Program-made: the position numbers and the translations under genes
In this document: piece after piece, positions 52,467 to 61,486 of the stretch
Layout: each line of letters starts with the position of its first letter
Numbering within the stretch: the first letter of the stretch is position 1
Notes under the pieces: generated by a model
What the model was told of the DNA's origin: nothing
The model's database searches: none
The model's input: only the letters and a program-made list of their open reading frames with translations
Assembly: GCF_000960975.1 (NCBI RefSeq)
Contig: NZ_CP010803.1
Location: forward strand, 2,135,944 to 2,199,943
Reading direction: 5' to 3'
DNA length: 64,000 nucleotides
Origin: Martelella endophytica
GTDB lineage: Bacteria > Pseudomonadota > Alphaproteobacteria > Rhizobiales > Rhizobiaceae

Positions 52467-53687
52467 CTATTGCGCGGCCAGGCTCTGGATCGTCTGCATC
52501 ACCTGTTCCGGCGACTGGTTGCCGGAGAAGGCGAGTGGGAAGTACTGGTTGAACAGGTTCTCGACCGCGTTGAAATTCGAGGTGATTTCGTAGGTCACGG
52601 AATGATCGAGCGCATAGGTGAGCGCGTCGCGTGCGCCATCAACATCGGCCGCGGCGACGTCGTACCAGTATTGCTGCTGTTCGGTGCGGGAGGGCAGGGC
52701 GCGGCCTTCCTTGCCGAGATAGGTCAGCGCTTCCGGACCGGTCAGCACCTCGATTGCCTTCAGTGCCTCCGCCTTGTGCTCGCTCTTTGCCGAGATGCCG
52801 AAGCCGGAACCGGCGGTGACGGCCTCAAGTTCGCCCTCGCCGCGCGGTAGCGAGGTCATGCCGAGGTTGAACTTGACGTTGGTCTTCTTCGTCAGCATCA
52901 CCCACGGTCCGTCGACATACATGCCGAGATTGCCGGCATCGAACCGGCCCGAAATGAGCGAGCCCGGATCGCCGGACGAGGCGACGAGCGGTGCGACCTT
53001 GTCCGTGGTGACAAGATTCGTCAGCTTGGTCGCCGCGTCGATTGCTTCGGGGCTGACAAGGTCGAGCTTGCCATCGGCGTCGAGATAATGGTCGCCGAGG
53101 GCAGCGGCCATCACAGAATAGTTCTGCGGGAACACGCCGGCGCCGTAATTGTCGCCCGAGGTCATCTTCTTGGCCGCTTCGACAAACTGATCCCAGGTCC
53201 AGCCGGGTTCGGGCAGGTCGGCGCCAGCGGCCTCGAACATGTCCTTGTTGTAGTAGATCATCCACGGCCCGACGTCATAGGGAAGCGCGAACAGCGTTCC
53301 ATCATAGGAGAGCCCGCCGAGAATCGATTGATCGAAAACGGAGAGGTCGAAGCCCTCGCTCGTCAGCATATCGTCGAGTGGTTCGAGCACTGTCGGGAAG
53401 TTCGGCATGCGCAGCGACTGCATGGCGATGATGTCGCCAGCCTGGCCGGAGGCCACGCGCACCGGCAGTTTCGTCCAGTAGTCGCCCCAGGACGAGGTTT
53501 TCAGCTCGACGGTGATGTCCGGATATTTTTCATGTACCATGTCGGCAAGGTGTTGCCAGATGGCGGTTTCAGCATCGTTGCTCGACCACATGTTCCAGGT
53601 GAGCGTGACGGGGTCGGCGGCAAGCGTCGAACCGGCGGAAACGGTCACAAGCGCTGCGCCGGCGATCATTGATCTCAGGCTGAACAT
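52467..53687 (-). CDS. Periplasmic sugar-binding protein (CUT1 type)
   Basis: A 406-residue extracellular binding protein family 1 member. A Sec signal covers residues 1-23 (ending STLAAD). The mature part has VTLTWNMWSSNDAETAIWQHLADM, FALPYDVGPWMIYYNKDMFEAAG and FDAGNLGMYVDGPWVM, all typical of oligosaccharide binders. GGGAGGAG precedes the start at 53687; longer in-frame extensions lie outside the family. It follows the fucosidase gene, so a fucosylated oligosaccharide is the likely ligand. Confidence 0.93.
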   Translation of the reverse strand: MFSLRSMIAGAALVTVSAGSTLAADPVTLTWNMWSSNDAETAIWQHLADMVHEKYPDITVELKTSSWGDYWTKLPVRVASGQAGDIIAMQSLRMPNFPTVLEPLDDMLTSEGFDLSVFDQSILGGLSYDGTLFALPYDVGPWMIYYNKDMFEAAGADLPEPGWTWDQFVEAAKKMTSGDNYGAGVFPQNYSVMAAALGDHYLDADGKLDLVSPEAIDAATKLTNLVTTDKVAPLVASSGDPGSLISGRFDAGNLGMYVDGPWVMLTKKTNVKFNLGMTSLPRGEGELEAVTAGSGFGISAKSEHKAEALKAIEVLTGPEALTYLGKEGRALPSRTEQQQYWYDVAAADVDGARDALTYALDHSVTYEITSNFNAVENLFNQYFPLAFSGNQSPEQVMQTIQSLAAQ

Positions 53688-53746
53688 CGTATTCTCCTCC
53701 CATGACGATGTTCCGGACAGGGCCTCCCAACCCCGGCCGGTTCGGT

Positions 53747-55063
53747 TTAGTCCTTCAAGATGAGTTCGACCACGGGAACCGTGACGTTCGGCTTCTTGAC
53801 CGGCAGTTCCAGGGTGATCATGCCTTCGGGTACGGTGACGCCGACATTGGAATCGACATCCTTCGAATGCGTCAGCCACTTCACTTCGCTACCGTCATGC
53901 AGGAAGCGGGCGAATTCGAGTTTGCCGTCCATAGCGTCGATATGGATGTGCCGGAACGGCCAGCTGAAGATGTGGAGGAACAGGCGATTGCCCTTCTGGG
54001 TGTAGCGGCAGTCGCGCGGCGGTTCGATGTCGGCAACCCCGGCACCGTGGATCGCCTCGCCGTTCAGCGTCATCCAGTCTTCGTAGACCTTCAGCGCGTC
54101 CACAGCCCGGTCATCGAACAGGCCGCGCGCGGTCGGGCCGACATTCATCAGCAGGTTGCCGCCGAGCGATACCGTGCCGACGAGCAGCTTGATCAGCTGT
54201 TCGGCGTCCTTCCAGGTTTCTTCGTCGCGGTCATAGCCCCAGGAGCCGCTGAAGGTATGGCAGGCCTCCCAGGTCACGGGCTCGCCCTTGACCGTCGGTG
54301 CGACCCGTGGCGTGTACTGTTCCGGCGTCATGATGTCGGGCACGAAGCCGGGCAGGTCGAGGAGGTCGAGACGGTTGTTGATGATGATGCCGGGCTGCAG
54401 GCGGCGGGTGGTGGCGAGAAGCTTCTCGCTGTTCCAGTCGTTACGGCCCTTGCCGGCGAGCCCCTTGTAGCTGCGGCCCGGATAGCTGAAGTCGTACCAC
54501 ATGATGTCGATCTTGCCGTAGCGGGTCAGCAGTTCCTCCACCTGCGCATGCAGATAATCCGCATAGCGGCGGACGTCGCGGCTCTCGTTGAGGCGGGCGG
54601 CATCGGGATGGTTGCGCAAGGGATGGAAGATATCGATGGGGAAGTCCGGATGATGCCAGTCGATCAGCGAATGGTAGAAGCCGATCTTCAGCCCCTCGGC
54701 CCGGAAGGCTTCCACATATTCGGCGACGAGGTCACGGCCGGATGGCGTGTTGGTCGCCTTGTAGTCGGTGACGGCGCTGTCCCACAGGCAGAAGCCCTCA
54801 TGGTGCTTGGTGGTGAGCACGGCATATTTCATGCCCGCCGCGCGTGCCCGTTTGGCCCAGAGACGCGGATCGTAGGCATCGGGATCGAACAGTTCGAAAT
54901 AACGTTCGTAGACCTCAGGAGCGATTTCTTCCCGGCTCATCAGCCATTCATGGCGGGCGCCTATGGCATAGAGCCCCCAGTGAATGAAGAGCCCGAAGCG
55001 GCTTTCGACAAACCACTGTTTTTCGGCGTCACCGAGAGCGAGGTCCTTGAGGGACTGGTCCAT
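53747..55063 (-). CDS. Alpha-L-fucosidase, glycoside hydrolase family 29
   Basis: A 438-residue GH29 enzyme that removes alpha-linked L-fucose with retention. Landmarks are RFGLFIHWGLY (22-32), TTKHHEGFCLW (84-94), the nucleophile Asp191 in IMWYDFSY and GGNLLMNVGPTARG. A short beta domain ends the protein. There is no signal peptide, so it acts in the cytoplasm on imported substrate. GAGGAGG precedes the ATG at 55063. First gene of the operon with a binding protein and two permeases. Confidence 0.95.
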   Translation of the reverse strand: MDQSLKDLALGDAEKQWFVESRFGLFIHWGLYAIGARHEWLMSREEIAPEVYERYFELFDPDAYDPRLWAKRARAAGMKYAVLTTKHHEGFCLWDSAVTDYKATNTPSGRDLVAEYVEAFRAEGLKIGFYHSLIDWHHPDFPIDIFHPLRNHPDAARLNESRDVRRYADYLHAQVEELLTRYGKIDIMWYDFSYPGRSYKGLAGKGRNDWNSEKLLATTRRLQPGIIINNRLDLLDLPGFVPDIMTPEQYTPRVAPTVKGEPVTWEACHTFSGSWGYDRDEETWKDAEQLIKLLVGTVSLGGNLLMNVGPTARGLFDDRAVDALKVYEDWMTLNGEAIHGAGVADIEPPRDCRYTQKGNRLFLHIFSWPFRHIHIDAMDGKLEFARFLHDGSEVKWLTHSKDVDSNVGVTVPEGMITLELPVKKPNVTVPVVELILKD

Positions 55064-55144
55064 GTTTTCCTCCTCTTGAAAGACCGGCAGCCGGTCTCCG
55101 AAACATCCCCTCCGCAGCGGCCGCGCGCAATGGCGCACGACATG

Positions 55145-55164
55145 CCGGCCTCTCGCGAGGCCGG
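55145..55164. repeat. GC-rich hairpin in the fucosidase leader
   Basis: CCGGCCTC (55145-55152) pairs perfectly with GAGGCCGG (55157-55164) around a TCGC loop. It is about 80 bp upstream of the fucosidase start and could be part of its leader, an attenuator, or a small dispersed repeat. Confidence 0.4.
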
Positions 55165-55266
55165 TCATCATCTTCCTTCAGCCGGTGGAAACGGGTGATC
55201 TCTCAAGTGCTCCTCCCAAAGCACAGGATGTGATTTCAGGCTAGGCTCGACTTTGATAGCTGTCAA

Positions 55267-55279
55267 GTGGTAAGACCAC
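55267..55279. promoter_or_regulatory. FadR-subfamily operator GTGGTAAGACCAC
   Basis: A perfect inverted repeat GTGGT-AAG-ACCAC contains TGGTnnnACCA, the FadR-subfamily GntR consensus. It lies between the fucosidase operon and the divergent GntR gene (68 bp before its start), so it should control both. Confidence 0.7.
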
Positions 55280-55347
55280 CTGACCAAAACACACGAATAA
55301 TCATCGTCGTTTTGTGCGCCATGACTGAGCAGCGGGTGGAATTTGCC

Positions 55348-56040
55348 ATGAAATTCAAAGCGGTCACGCAAAACAAGCTCTACACGCAGATCGCCAGCCA
55401 GATCAGCGCGAGCATCGAGGACGGGTCGTTGCGGCCGGGCGAGCAGCTGCCGAACGAGCGCGATCTCGCCCAGCAGCTCAATGTCAGCCGGCCGAGCCTG
55501 CGCGAGGCGCTGGTGGCGCTGGAGGTTGCCGGCCTGATCGATATCCGCGTGGGCGTCGGCGCCTTCGTGCGCACCCAGCGGGAAACGCCGGCCTTCCTGC
55601 CGGAGTATCATCGTTCGCCCGTCGAGATCATCGAGGCACGGCTGCTCATCGAGCCGGAGGTCGCCGCGCTGGCCGCTGCCGCCATCGACGATGCCTCGAT
55701 TGCGGAGCTCGACGAGGTTCTGGCGCTGATGGAGCAAGACACGGACCGCGCCGAATGGTCGCCGACCCATGACAGGGCGCTGCATTCGATCGTGGTTCGA
55801 AACTGTCCAAACGCAGTGCTGCGCGAGATCGCGATGGGCCTCTGGTCGGCGCGGGATTCGGAGATCGACAAGAAGATGCATGGCCACCTCGCCGAGCTCG
55901 AGAGCGTGCGCAGCCGCATCTTGCAGGATCATCGCGGGATCGGGGCCGCAATGCGGCGTCGCGATGCGGAGGCGGCGCGCAAGGTCATGCGCGACCACAT
56001 GCTGTTCGTATCGGAAACAATGTCGGCAGCCTGGGACTGA
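55348..56040 (+). CDS. GntR-family regulator, FadR subfamily
   Basis: A 230-residue regulator with a winged helix at residues about 8-75 (LNVSRPSLREALVALEVAGLIDIRVGVGAFV) and a helical FCD domain beyond (EARLLIEPEVAALAAAA, HDRALHSIVVRNCPNAVLREI) with metal-binding Asp/His residues. The ATG at 55348 follows GGTGGA; ATGs at 55321 and 55267 are poorer. It converges with the LacI gene at 56060 and is divergent from the fucosidase operon, its likely target. Confidence 0.9.
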   Translation: MKFKAVTQNKLYTQIASQISASIEDGSLRPGEQLPNERDLAQQLNVSRPSLREALVALEVAGLIDIRVGVGAFVRTQRETPAFLPEYHRSPVEIIEARLLIEPEVAALAAAAIDDASIAELDEVLALMEQDTDRAEWSPTHDRALHSIVVRNCPNAVLREIAMGLWSARDSEIDKKMHGHLAELESVRSRILQDHRGIGAAMRRRDAEAARKVMRDHMLFVSETMSAAWD

Positions 56041-56059
56041 GACTTGAGCGGGGTGCCGG

Positions 56060-57085
56060 TCAGACCTTGCGGGTGCTGCCGCGCTCGATGATGGTCGGCA
56101 GGATCTCGACGTGCTTGACGGCCTTGCGGCCGCCGTGGCGTTCCATCAGGAGGTCGACGGCGGTCTCGCCGATGACGCCGGCCTCGAGCCTGAGCGTCGT
56201 CAGTTTCGGTGCCACCATACGGGCGATCGAGCTATCGTTGAAGGCGACGACCTGGACATCGCCGGGGATCGACATCCTGGCCTCGGCAAGCGCCCGGTAA
56301 ACTTCGACGGCAACGCGGTCGGCATAGACCACGATCGCGTCCGGTCGCGGTTTGCCGGCCGCATCGAGGCGGGCCAGCAGGTGGTCGACGTGAATGTCGC
56401 TATCGACACGGACATTGTTGCCATAGCCGATATAGTCGGCATCGAACTTGCCGGCCTCCGTCATCACCTTGCGGAAGGCGCGAAGTCGTTTGGATTCCGG
56501 TGAGGAGACGCCGATGAAAGCGGGTCTCTCGACGCCGCGCGCCAGAAGCCATGTGCTCAGCCGCGCGGACGCGGCCTCGAGGTCGACATAGGCAACGTCG
56601 GTGTCGTGAGGCCGTTCGTGCGGATGGGCGAGCGATAGCGGTATGCCGAGCTTCTCGATCGCCGCCCGCTGTTCGGCCGGCAGGTCGCCGACGGAGATGA
56701 CGCCGACATTGCGCAGCCGGTGCAGCATGGCGGGATCGAACTCGCCGGCGAAAAGCCGAGTGGTTGCCAGGCCATAGGCCTCGCAGCGCGCTTCGATGCC
56801 CTGCCTGAGGCCGACATAGAACGGTTGCGAGAGTTCATCGGCGCTTGACAGGAAATGGACGATCATCACCGTCTTGAGATCGGCGGGCCGCCTCAATGTC
56901 ACCGATGCATCGTCATCCGGCCCGCTGCGGGCCCGGCGCATGACATATTGCAGCGCCTCGGCCGTCTCAACCACGCGCCGCCGCTTCTCATCGGAGATCG
57001 AAAGCGACGGGTCGCGGTTGAGGATGCGGGAAATGGTGGATTCGGCAACGCCTGTTCGTTTCGCGATCTCCTTCAGCGTTACCAT
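56060..57085 (-). CDS. LacI-family transcriptional regulator
   Basis: A 341-residue LacI/GalR regulator. Residues 1-50 carry TLKEIAKRTGVAESTISRILNRDPSLSISDEKRRRV. The sensor half has PGDVQVVAFNDSSIARMVAPKLTTLRLE. It is the last gene of the sulfatase-transporter operon and starts 11 bases after the sulfatase gene. A matching 18-bp palindrome lies at the head of the operon (62602). Confidence 0.92.
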   Translation of the reverse strand: MVTLKEIAKRTGVAESTISRILNRDPSLSISDEKRRRVVETAEALQYVMRRARSGPDDDASVTLRRPADLKTVMIVHFLSSADELSQPFYVGLRQGIEARCEAYGLATTRLFAGEFDPAMLHRLRNVGVISVGDLPAEQRAAIEKLGIPLSLAHPHERPHDTDVAYVDLEAASARLSTWLLARGVERPAFIGVSSPESKRLRAFRKVMTEAGKFDADYIGYGNNVRVDSDIHVDHLLARLDAAGKPRPDAIVVYADRVAVEVYRALAEARMSIPGDVQVVAFNDSSIARMVAPKLTTLRLEAGVIGETAVDLLMERHGGRKAVKHVEILPTIIERGSTRKV

Positions 57086-57096
57086 TCGTCCTCACT

Positions 57097-58395
57097 TCAT
57101 GTCGCCTGCGCCGCGGGAACGATCTCCGCAGCCTTTTCGCCAGCTTCGATTATACGTGCGCCGAGCCGTTTTGAAAGCGCTGCCCGGATGTCGGCATGCG
57201 CCGGGGAAAGAACCAGATTGTCAAGCTCGTAGGGGTCGTTCTCAAGGTCGTAAAGATGGCTTTCCACATAGCGCAGGCTTGCCGACTGGTTCCAGCCGTC
57301 GCCGTCCGGATCGGTGACGCTGTATTTCCACTTTCGGGTCCTGAGCGCGCGCCCGACCAGGCTTTCGCTGATCTGAACGAAGATCTCGTCCTCCTCGTCA
57401 GCCGTGGCCCGCAGGATCGAGCGGCCCTGCATGGTTTCGGGAACGGCGACGCCAGCGGCGTCGAGCAAGGTGGGGGGCAGATCGACGAGCGAGCAGTAGC
57501 GCTCGATTGGCCCCCTGCCGTTCAATCCCGGACCGGCGATCAGGCTCGGCACCCGGATCGAGGCCTCGTGGCAGGAGCGCTTGTATTCGCCGTTGCGGGT
57601 CTTGAAATGGCAACCATGGTCGGAGGTGAAAAGGATGATGGTGTTGTCGAGCTCGCCGCGCGAGATCAGCGCATCGATGACCCGTCCGAAGGCTTCGTCG
57701 AGCCGGGCGACCATGCCCATATAGCCGCTGTAATGGACCTCCGTCGTGCCACCAAGGGCCTCAAGGTCCGGCGGATAGTTTTCGATCCGTTTCGCGATGC
57801 GATCGGCATAGCCGACGGGTGCCGGATAGTTGTCGTTCTGGTTCTGATGGTGTGGCTCCAGGAAGGAAAGGAACAGGAAGAACGGGTCGTCGCGCTCCTG
57901 GTCTATGAACTGGATCGCGGCATCGGCAAGCGCGTCGACGCGGTAGCCGGGCAGGCTGTGGCGTTCGCCGTCGCGGTCGAACAGGTTGGTCTCGTAGGGC
58001 CAGGAGGCGAATTCGAGGATGTTGGCGGCGAGCCAGTCGTCGTAGCCGCCCTGCTGGTCGCGCGGCACGGGCTCGCGGTCGGCGAGGTGCCACTTGCCGA
58101 TATAGCCTGTGTCATAGCCGGCCTCGCCGAAATAGTGGGCGAGCGTCTTTTCGCTCTTCGGCAGCGGAATATCGTTGCGATAGCAGCCGGTCTCGGTGGC
58201 GTATTTGCCGGTCTGGAACACCGAACGGGCCGGGCCGCAAACAGGCTGGCAGGTGAAGGAATTGCGGATCAGCCGCCCCTGCTCGGCCATCCTGTCGAAA
58301 TTCGGGGTCAGGTCGAGCGGGTTGCCATGGATGCCGACCGTGTCGAAGCGCTGCTGGTCGGTGAAGAAGACGAGGACGTTTGGTCTTTTTGTCAT
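57097..58395 (-). CDS. Sulfatase, formylglycine-dependent (type I)
   Basis: A 432-residue arylsulfatase-fold enzyme that hydrolyses sulfate esters. The start RPNVLVFFTDQQRFDTVG carries the metal-binding Asp pair. The CxPxR signature is Cys53-Gly-Pro55-Ala-Arg57 (QPVCGPARSVF), so Cys53 should be converted to formylglycine by a maturase not in this window. GKWHLAD and LFTSDHGCHFK complete the site. There is no signal peptide, implying a cytoplasmic enzyme acting after uptake. Position between a CUT1 importer and its regulator points to a sulfated saccharide as substrate. Confidence 0.95.
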   Translation of the reverse strand: MTKRPNVLVFFTDQQRFDTVGIHGNPLDLTPNFDRMAEQGRLIRNSFTCQPVCGPARSVFQTGKYATETGCYRNDIPLPKSEKTLAHYFGEAGYDTGYIGKWHLADREPVPRDQQGGYDDWLAANILEFASWPYETNLFDRDGERHSLPGYRVDALADAAIQFIDQERDDPFFLFLSFLEPHHQNQNDNYPAPVGYADRIAKRIENYPPDLEALGGTTEVHYSGYMGMVARLDEAFGRVIDALISRGELDNTIILFTSDHGCHFKTRNGEYKRSCHEASIRVPSLIAGPGLNGRGPIERYCSLVDLPPTLLDAAGVAVPETMQGRSILRATADEEDEIFVQISESLVGRALRTRKWKYSVTDPDGDGWNQSASLRYVESHLYDLENDPYELDNLVLSPAHADIRAALSKRLGARIIEAGEKAAEIVPAAQAT

Positions 58396-58411
58396 TGGTG
58401 TTTACCCGGGG

Positions 58412-59245
58412 TCATTTCATGCCCGAGAGCATGACGCTCTGGACGAAGTAGCGCTGCATGGCGACGAACAGGATGAAGCAGGGCAGGAACAGCAGCATGC
58501 CGCCCACCGCAGTGAGGTTCCATTGGGTGAAGAATTCCTGGTTGAACAGTGTCAGCCCGGTGGTGATCGGCCGCATCTTCTCCGTCGAGACGACGACCAG
58601 CGGCCAGATGAATTCGTTGAACTGGAAGACAAAGGTCAGAAGCGCAAGCGTGGCGATGGCCGGTTTGAGCTGCGGCAGGATGATATCGATGAATATCCGG
58701 AACTCGCCGGCGCCGTCGAGACGGGCGGCGGCGACCAGATCATCGGGGATCGGCAGGATGAACTGACGCATCAGGAAGATGCCGAAGGCGCTCATCGCAA
58801 ACGGCAGGATCAGGCCGGGATAGGTGTTGAGCAGACCCATTTCCGCCGTCATCACATAGAGCGGGATGAGGCGGATGAAGAACGGGATCATCAGCGTCGC
58901 CAGAAGGGCGACGAACATGAAGCGGCGGCCCGGAAAATCCATCTTGGCGAAGACATAGCCGATCAGCGGATCGAACAGCACGTGCAGCACGGTGATCGTT
59001 CCGGCGATGATCGCGGAGTTCAGCATGAAGCGCGCGAACGGCGCCTTTTCCCAGATCGTAACGTAATTGGAAAACTGCAGCACCTCCGGAATGACGATCA
59101 CCCGGCCGGAGAACATGTCGGCATCGCTCTGCAGCGACAGCGAGATCATGTATAGGAAGGGTAGCACCGCCAGAATGACGAAGATCGCCAGAAGCGGATA
59201 GATCACCAGTTTCGATGCAGTCGTGTGGGTGTCCTTGTGGGCCAT
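58412..59245 (-). CDS. Sugar ABC transporter permease, MalG-like (CUT1)
   Basis: A 277-residue permease with six membrane segments and the EAA loop PDDLVAAARLDGAGEFRIFIDIILPQLKPAI. It starts seven bases after the MalF-like gene with GAGGA as ribosome site. The sulfatase gene follows 16 bases downstream. Confidence 0.94.
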   Translation of the reverse strand: MAHKDTHTTASKLVIYPLLAIFVILAVLPFLYMISLSLQSDADMFSGRVIVIPEVLQFSNYVTIWEKAPFARFMLNSAIIAGTITVLHVLFDPLIGYVFAKMDFPGRRFMFVALLATLMIPFFIRLIPLYVMTAEMGLLNTYPGLILPFAMSAFGIFLMRQFILPIPDDLVAAARLDGAGEFRIFIDIILPQLKPAIATLALLTFVFQFNEFIWPLVVVSTEKMRPITTGLTLFNQEFFTQWNLTAVGGMLLFLPCFILFVAMQRYFVQSVMLSGMK

Positions 59246-59252
59246 GATGTCC

Positions 59253-60131
59253 TCAGACGTGCTTGATGTCGCGGTGAAGCAGCTTGAACTGCACCCAGGT
59301 GATGAACAGGATCAGCATGAACATCGCGAAGGAGAGCGCCGACGCGTAGCCGATATCGAGCCCCTGGAATGCCGTCTCGAAGACATGCAGCGAATAGAGC
59401 CGCGTCGCGTTCGCCGGCCCGCCCTGGGTCAGGAGATAGGGCAGCGCCATTTCCTGCAGCGAGCCGATCATGATGACGACGGCGAGGAACAGCGTGGTCG
59501 GCATCAGCAGCGGCAGGGTGATGTCGCGGAAGAGGTGGTGGCGTCTGGCGCCATCCATGCGTGCGGCCTCGTAGAGATGGGCGGGAATGCCCTGGATCGC
59601 GGCGATATAGATCAGCACCGCATAGCCGATGTCCTTCCACACAGAGACGCCGACAAGCGTCCAGATCGCGGTATCGGGGTTCACCAGCCAGAACTGCTGC
59701 GGCAGGCCAAGGCTCACGAGTGCGGCGTTCAGCAGGCCGGTATAGGGATCGAGGATCGCTCGCCACATCAGCGCCGAGATGACGAAGGAGATGATGTAGG
59801 GGAAGAACAGGATGGCGCGGATCGTGTTCTTCGCCCGCACCGGCCCGACCAGCAAAGCGGAGAGGCCGAGCGCGATCACCAGGGTGAACACGACGCTGCC
59901 GATGGCATAGATGAGTGTCGCCTTGATCGCCTTGATCGCAAGCTGGTCACTCAGGATGCGGGCGTAGTTCCTGAAGCCGATGAAGGTTGATTCGCCGATC
60001 AGAGGTTGGCCGTCACGAAAACTCGCCCAGAATTCCACGGCGATCGGCCAGAAGAAATAGACGATGAAGTAGATGATGGCCGGCGACAGAAAGGCATAGG
60101 CGATCAGCGTGCGCTTGGTTTTGTAGGTCAT
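59253..60131 (-). CDS. Sugar ABC transporter permease, MalF-like (CUT1)
   Basis: A 292-residue permease with six membrane segments and the EAA loop PAHLYEAARMDGARRHHLFRDITLPLLMPT. Partner of the permease at 58412-59245. A strong hairpin (60185-60208) separates it from the binding-protein gene. Confidence 0.94.
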   Translation of the reverse strand: MTYKTKRTLIAYAFLSPAIIYFIVYFFWPIAVEFWASFRDGQPLIGESTFIGFRNYARILSDQLAIKAIKATLIYAIGSVVFTLVIALGLSALLVGPVRAKNTIRAILFFPYIISFVISALMWRAILDPYTGLLNAALVSLGLPQQFWLVNPDTAIWTLVGVSVWKDIGYAVLIYIAAIQGIPAHLYEAARMDGARRHHLFRDITLPLLMPTTLFLAVVIMIGSLQEMALPYLLTQGGPANATRLYSLHVFETAFQGLDIGYASALSFAMFMLILFITWVQFKLLHRDIKHV

Positions 60132-60184
60132 CCGGTCAATCCCCGATCAGACTTTGAAACCGGCATTGGGACATGCCGGAAGAG

Positions 60185-60208
60185 GGGCGTCGCGCCGTCG
60201 CGACGCCC
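60185..60208 (-). repeat. Perfect 10-bp-stem hairpin after the binding-protein gene
   Basis: GGGCGTCGCG (60185-60194) pairs perfectly with CGCGACGCCC (60199-60208) around a 4-base loop, seven bases after the binding-protein stop in the transcript. Probably an mRNA stabiliser or partial terminator. Confidence 0.6.
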
Positions 60209-60215
60209 TTGCTTT

Positions 60216-61460
60216 TCATTCGTTGTCGATAAGGGCGTTGGCCTCGTCCTGGGCCTTCGCCATCACCTCGGCGGCGGGCTTGTTCGAATAGAGCACCTCA
60301 TCGATGGCACCGTTGATGACCTCGTCGATGGCGGGCTTGTATTTGCCGGCCTGCCGCATGGCGAGCGTCGCATCGCGTGAATAGGGCAGGCAGGCGCCGA
60401 ACTGGCCGAGGATCGGATCGGCCTGCACCTCCGGGCTTTCAAGCCACGATTTGCGCGGCATGGTCATCGAATACTGAAGCGAGGTTGCCACCTCGACATC
60501 GACGGCGGTCAGGCGCTTGATTAAGTCCCAGGCCTGCTCGGGATGCTTGGCATCCTTCGGAACCATCAGGCTGACGCCGCCCTGGAGCGTGCCCTGCTCG
60601 ACTTCCTTGAGAGAGGGTGCAACGGCCCAGTTGAGGTTCGGATTGCCGGTGCGGATGGGATTGATGTCCCAAGGGCCGGTGATGATCATGGCGGCGCGGC
60701 CGGCCGTGAAGAGCCGCTGCGGTCCCTCGTAGTCGGCGCCCGTGACGGGAACCGGCGCGGAGTGGTCCTTGTGGATCAGGTCGGCGACGAACTGGATGGC
60801 GCCGGCCGCCGCGTCGCTGCCCATCGCGATCTTGCCGGTCTCCGCGTCGTAAAACTGGCCGCCGTTCTGGTAGATCCACGGCATGATGTAGCCGCCGGCC
60901 GCATTCGGGGCGAAGCCGAAGACACCGTTCTTGGTGGTCGCTTTCGCGACCTCGCGGAATTCCTCCCAGTTGGTCGGCGGCTTGTCGTAGCCGGCAGCCT
61001 TCAGCATATCGACGTTATAAAGCAGCGTCGCACATGTCAGGTGGATCTGGACGCCATAGTAGGAACCGTCGACGGTGTTCTTCTCGACCGACACATCCTG
61101 CCAGTCGCCCGGATAGTCGAATTCGGCCTGATCGCGGGCAACATAGTCGTTGAGATTGTAGAGTAGGCCCTGCTGGGCGAATTCCGGAACCCAGGCGCCT
61201 GGCTCGGCGACGAGGTCCGGCGGATTGCCGGCGGCGAAATCGGCGACCAGCTTGGTCCTGAGGTCCGGCCACTGATAGCGCTCGAAGGCAACGTGGAAGC
61301 CGGGATTGGCCTCTTCGAATTCCTCGAACACCTTGAGATAGGTGTCATAGCCGTGGCCGGCGTTGAAATAGACCCTTATATCCTCGGCGCTCGCCGATGT
61401 GGCGATCACGCCCGCCGCAAGAAAAGTCGCGGCACTGCATTTCAGTATCGATTTCAGCAT
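60216..61460 (-). CDS. Periplasmic sugar-binding protein (CUT1 type)
   Basis: A 414-residue extracellular binding protein family 1 member. A Sec signal covers about the first 25 residues, ending ATSASAED. The mature part has IRVYFNAGHGYDTYLKVFEEFEEANPGF and AGRAAMIITGPWDINPI. GGGAGGAA precedes the start. It follows the ATPase gene and provides specificity for the sulfatase-linked importer. Confidence 0.93.
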   Translation of the reverse strand: MLKSILKCSAATFLAAGVIATSASAEDIRVYFNAGHGYDTYLKVFEEFEEANPGFHVAFERYQWPDLRTKLVADFAAGNPPDLVAEPGAWVPEFAQQGLLYNLNDYVARDQAEFDYPGDWQDVSVEKNTVDGSYYGVQIHLTCATLLYNVDMLKAAGYDKPPTNWEEFREVAKATTKNGVFGFAPNAAGGYIMPWIYQNGGQFYDAETGKIAMGSDAAAGAIQFVADLIHKDHSAPVPVTGADYEGPQRLFTAGRAAMIITGPWDINPIRTGNPNLNWAVAPSLKEVEQGTLQGGVSLMVPKDAKHPEQAWDLIKRLTAVDVEVATSLQYSMTMPRKSWLESPEVQADPILGQFGACLPYSRDATLAMRQAGKYKPAIDEVINGAIDEVLYSNKPAAEVMAKAQDEANALIDNE

Positions 61461-61486
61461 TTGTTCCTCCCGTGCTGAACTCCCAA

